A stretch of 5,470 nt of DNA from an uncultured Clostridia bacterium (GTDB taxonomy: Bacteria; Bacillota; Clostridia; Lachnospirales; Lachnospiraceae): NCBI GenBank assembly GCA_946186175.1, contig CAMHMG010000203.1, positions 1 to 5,470 of the forward strand, in the 5' to 3' direction. Position numbers and translations under genes: made by a program. This document shows positions 5,422-5,470 of the stretch, piece by piece (position 1 is the first letter of the stretch; the number at the start of each line of letters is the position of its first letter). The notes under the pieces were generated by a model. That model saw only the letters and a program-made list of their open reading frames with translations. It was not told the origin of the DNA and searched no databases.

Positions 5422-5470
5422 TAGATGACAGTTCTTACCTCTGATGAGAACTTGAAAATCGGACAGATTG
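5421..5470 (-). pseudogene. IS256 family transposase, upstream part (continues beyond the window)
   Basis: The minus strand from 5468 to 5421 reads ICPIFKFSSEVRTVIY, the segment that directly precedes TTNAIES in IS256-family transposases. It is in frame with the C-terminal fragment at 1776-1980 once the recombinase element is removed. In the present arrangement the frame runs on into the element end and adds about 27 foreign residues before a TAA at 5337-5339. The N-terminal two thirds, with the first two catalytic Asp residues, lie outside the window. Confidence 0.88.

Noticed and set aside
1..5470. CRISPR arrays, tRNA or rRNA genes
   Set aside because: I saw no regularly spaced repeats, tRNA cloverleaf signatures or rRNA-like stretches on either strand.

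Overview
The window looks like a chromosomal segment of a low-to-moderate-GC Firmicute, probably a clostridium of the Lachnospiraceae type. The signs are strong AAGGAGG-type ribosome binding sites, a sigma-A promoter, an intrinsic-terminator riboswitch, and an IS256-family transposase. The taxon is an inference from style, not from a marker gene.

Region 1 (about 1-1775) is a short plus-strand operon. A near-consensus promoter (20-48) drives a leader that folds as a fluoride (crcB-type) riboswitch. Its 3' strand is shared with an intrinsic terminator (107-155). Behind it are a 400-residue cation:proton antiporter of the Kef/NapA-like CPA superfamily (178-1380) and an overlapping, unrecognised 107-residue gene (1377-1700). 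A hairpin terminator lies at 1741-1777. The layout implies a fluoride-induced antiporter instead of the more usual Fluc/CrcB channel or CLC-F exporter.

Region 2 (1776-1980 and 5421-5470) is one IS256 (Mutator-like) transposase gene on the minus strand. It is split by an insertion inside its conserved VIYTTNAIES motif. Only its C-terminal end and a short upstream piece are in the window.

Region 3 (1981-5421, 3441 bp) is the insertion: a compact element with only three overlapping tyrosine recombinase genes (410, 320 and 343 residues, minus strand). This is the arrangement known as a 'recombinase in trio' (RIT) element. The recombinase genes overlap by 8 and 14 bp, each has its own ribosome binding site, and the likely promoter lies at the right end, partly inside the terminal repeat.

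The element ends can be read precisely. Both ends carry an 84-bp inverted repeat (2001-2084 and 5338-5421) built from three copies of a TATRCCGATA-type motif. A 6-bp direct repeat GTAGTA (1975-1980 and 5416-5421) flanks the insertion. Removing the element with one GTAGTA copy restores the transposase reading frame exactly. The left end carries 20 bp more than the right. Joining the ends as in an excised circle gives a 52-bp palindrome with 25 of 26 pairs matched, which suggests a foldable or two-fold symmetric attachment site. I consider this the most interesting structure here.
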